From Nitrospirota bacterium (GTDB lineage Bacteria; Nitrospirota; Thermodesulfovibrionia; Thermodesulfovibrionales; UBA6898): a stretch of DNA of 42,687 nt. The notes under the pieces are model-generated. The model did not search any database. It saw nothing but the letters and a program-made list of their open reading frames with translations, and was not told where the DNA came from. Where the stretch lies: the NCBI GenBank assembly GCA_021814475.1, contig JAKAIE010000020.1, positions 1 through 42,687 of the forward strand, in the 5' to 3' direction. Both the position numbers and the translations under genes were made by a program. Below, piece by piece: positions 42,453 to 42,687 of the stretch. The first letter of the stretch is position 1, and the number at the start of each line of letters is the position of its first letter.

Positions 42453-42687
42453 ATGGACTCGGCCAGGCTCCGCGAACAGATCGAGAGCATCGATACACTC
42501 CCGACGATCCCGACCGTCCTGAGGACGATCCTGAAGGTCATCGAAAACCCGAAGGTCTCGCTTAATGAAATAGGCGCCTTTGTCGCGACCGACCCGGTGC
42601 TCACCTCCAGGGTCCTGAAGGTGGTCAATTCCCCGATCTATGGTTTTTCCGGCAGGATATCCTCTGTCAGCCAGGCCCTTCTGCTGC
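42453..42687 (+). CDS. HDOD-domain protein, N-terminal part cut by window edge
   Basis: The frame starts at the ATG directly after the preceding stop codon and runs off the edge. The visible 78 residues include IDTLPTIPTVLRTILKVIENP, then LNEIGAFVATDPVLTSRVLKVVNSPIYGF and ISSVSQALLL. These are the first helices of an HDOD domain, a metal-less relative of HD phosphohydrolases found in signalling proteins. Whether an output domain follows cannot be seen. Confidence 0.88.
   Translation, partial: MDSARLREQIESIDTLPTIPTVLRTILKVIENPKVSLNEIGAFVATDPVLTSRVLKVVNSPIYGFSGRISSVSQALLL

Overview
This is a 42.7 kb piece of bacterial chromosome with moderately high GC and dense, mostly housekeeping gene content. 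An anaerobe or microaerophile of the Nitrospirota (Thermodesulfovibrionia-like) is my best guess. That is an inference from gene content and style: a UPF0182 membrane protein, ccsB-hemA coupled, a two-CW protein, DUF4912, DsrE/CGGC/CBS small proteins, a seven-haem cytochrome and an A-type flavoprotein/rubredoxin oxygen reductase system. No rRNA, tRNA or CRISPR array was seen.

Layout. 1-2.2 kb: the cut-off start of an IS630-type transposase, then a reverse-strand permease / small thioredoxin / short ArsR operon, a decayed flavin-reductase relic and a two-CW Cys protein. 2.4-6.8 kb: a UPF0182 protein convergent with a seven-haem c-type cytochrome whose 5' leader holds two tandem copies of a 37-nt hairpin element. 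7-11 kb: panC divergent from nadB-pyk. 11.1-14 kb: reverse-strand small genes (CBS, DsrE, CGGC, TatA, rhomboid), with a perfect 28-bp palindrome and a degenerate second copy. 14-16.4 kb: a 53-aa Cys protein coupled to a single-domain response regulator, and a SulP transporter. 16.8-25.4 kb: tyrS and recQ convergent; an AK-rich zinc-ribbon protein; pdxA-rsmA; polA. 25.4-29.8 kb: a DUF4912 protein with a long basic tail, a 56-aa Cys-tailed protein coupled to ccsB-hemA, and a secreted TPR protein. 29.8-32.8 kb: a reverse operon led by a PerR-like Fur protein, with two uncharacterised Cys proteins (one fused to rubredoxin), a desulforedoxin, an FprA/ROO flavodiiron protein and a rubredoxin. 32.9-38.7 kb: a COG0523 GTPase, then tig-clpP-clpX and murJ. 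38.8-42.7 kb: a TPR protein, two oligopeptide-type ABC ATPases, a TlpA-like thioredoxin, and a small protein coupled to an HDOD protein cut by the right edge.

How the parts fit. The oxygen operon (PerR sensor, electron carriers rubredoxin and desulforedoxin, flavodiiron terminal oxygen reductase) looks like a self-contained oxygen/peroxide response of an anaerobe. ccsB, hemA, TlpA and the seven-haem cytochrome point to a respiratory chain rich in c-type cytochromes. The most unusual signals are regulatory. They are the tandem RNA-like element before the cytochrome, the palindrome pair in the DsrE/CBS region, and a repeated pattern in which good promoters end only 5-9 nt before the start codon (nadB, tyrS, recQ, polA, murJ, a TPR gene, tlpA), suggesting many leaderless mRNAs.
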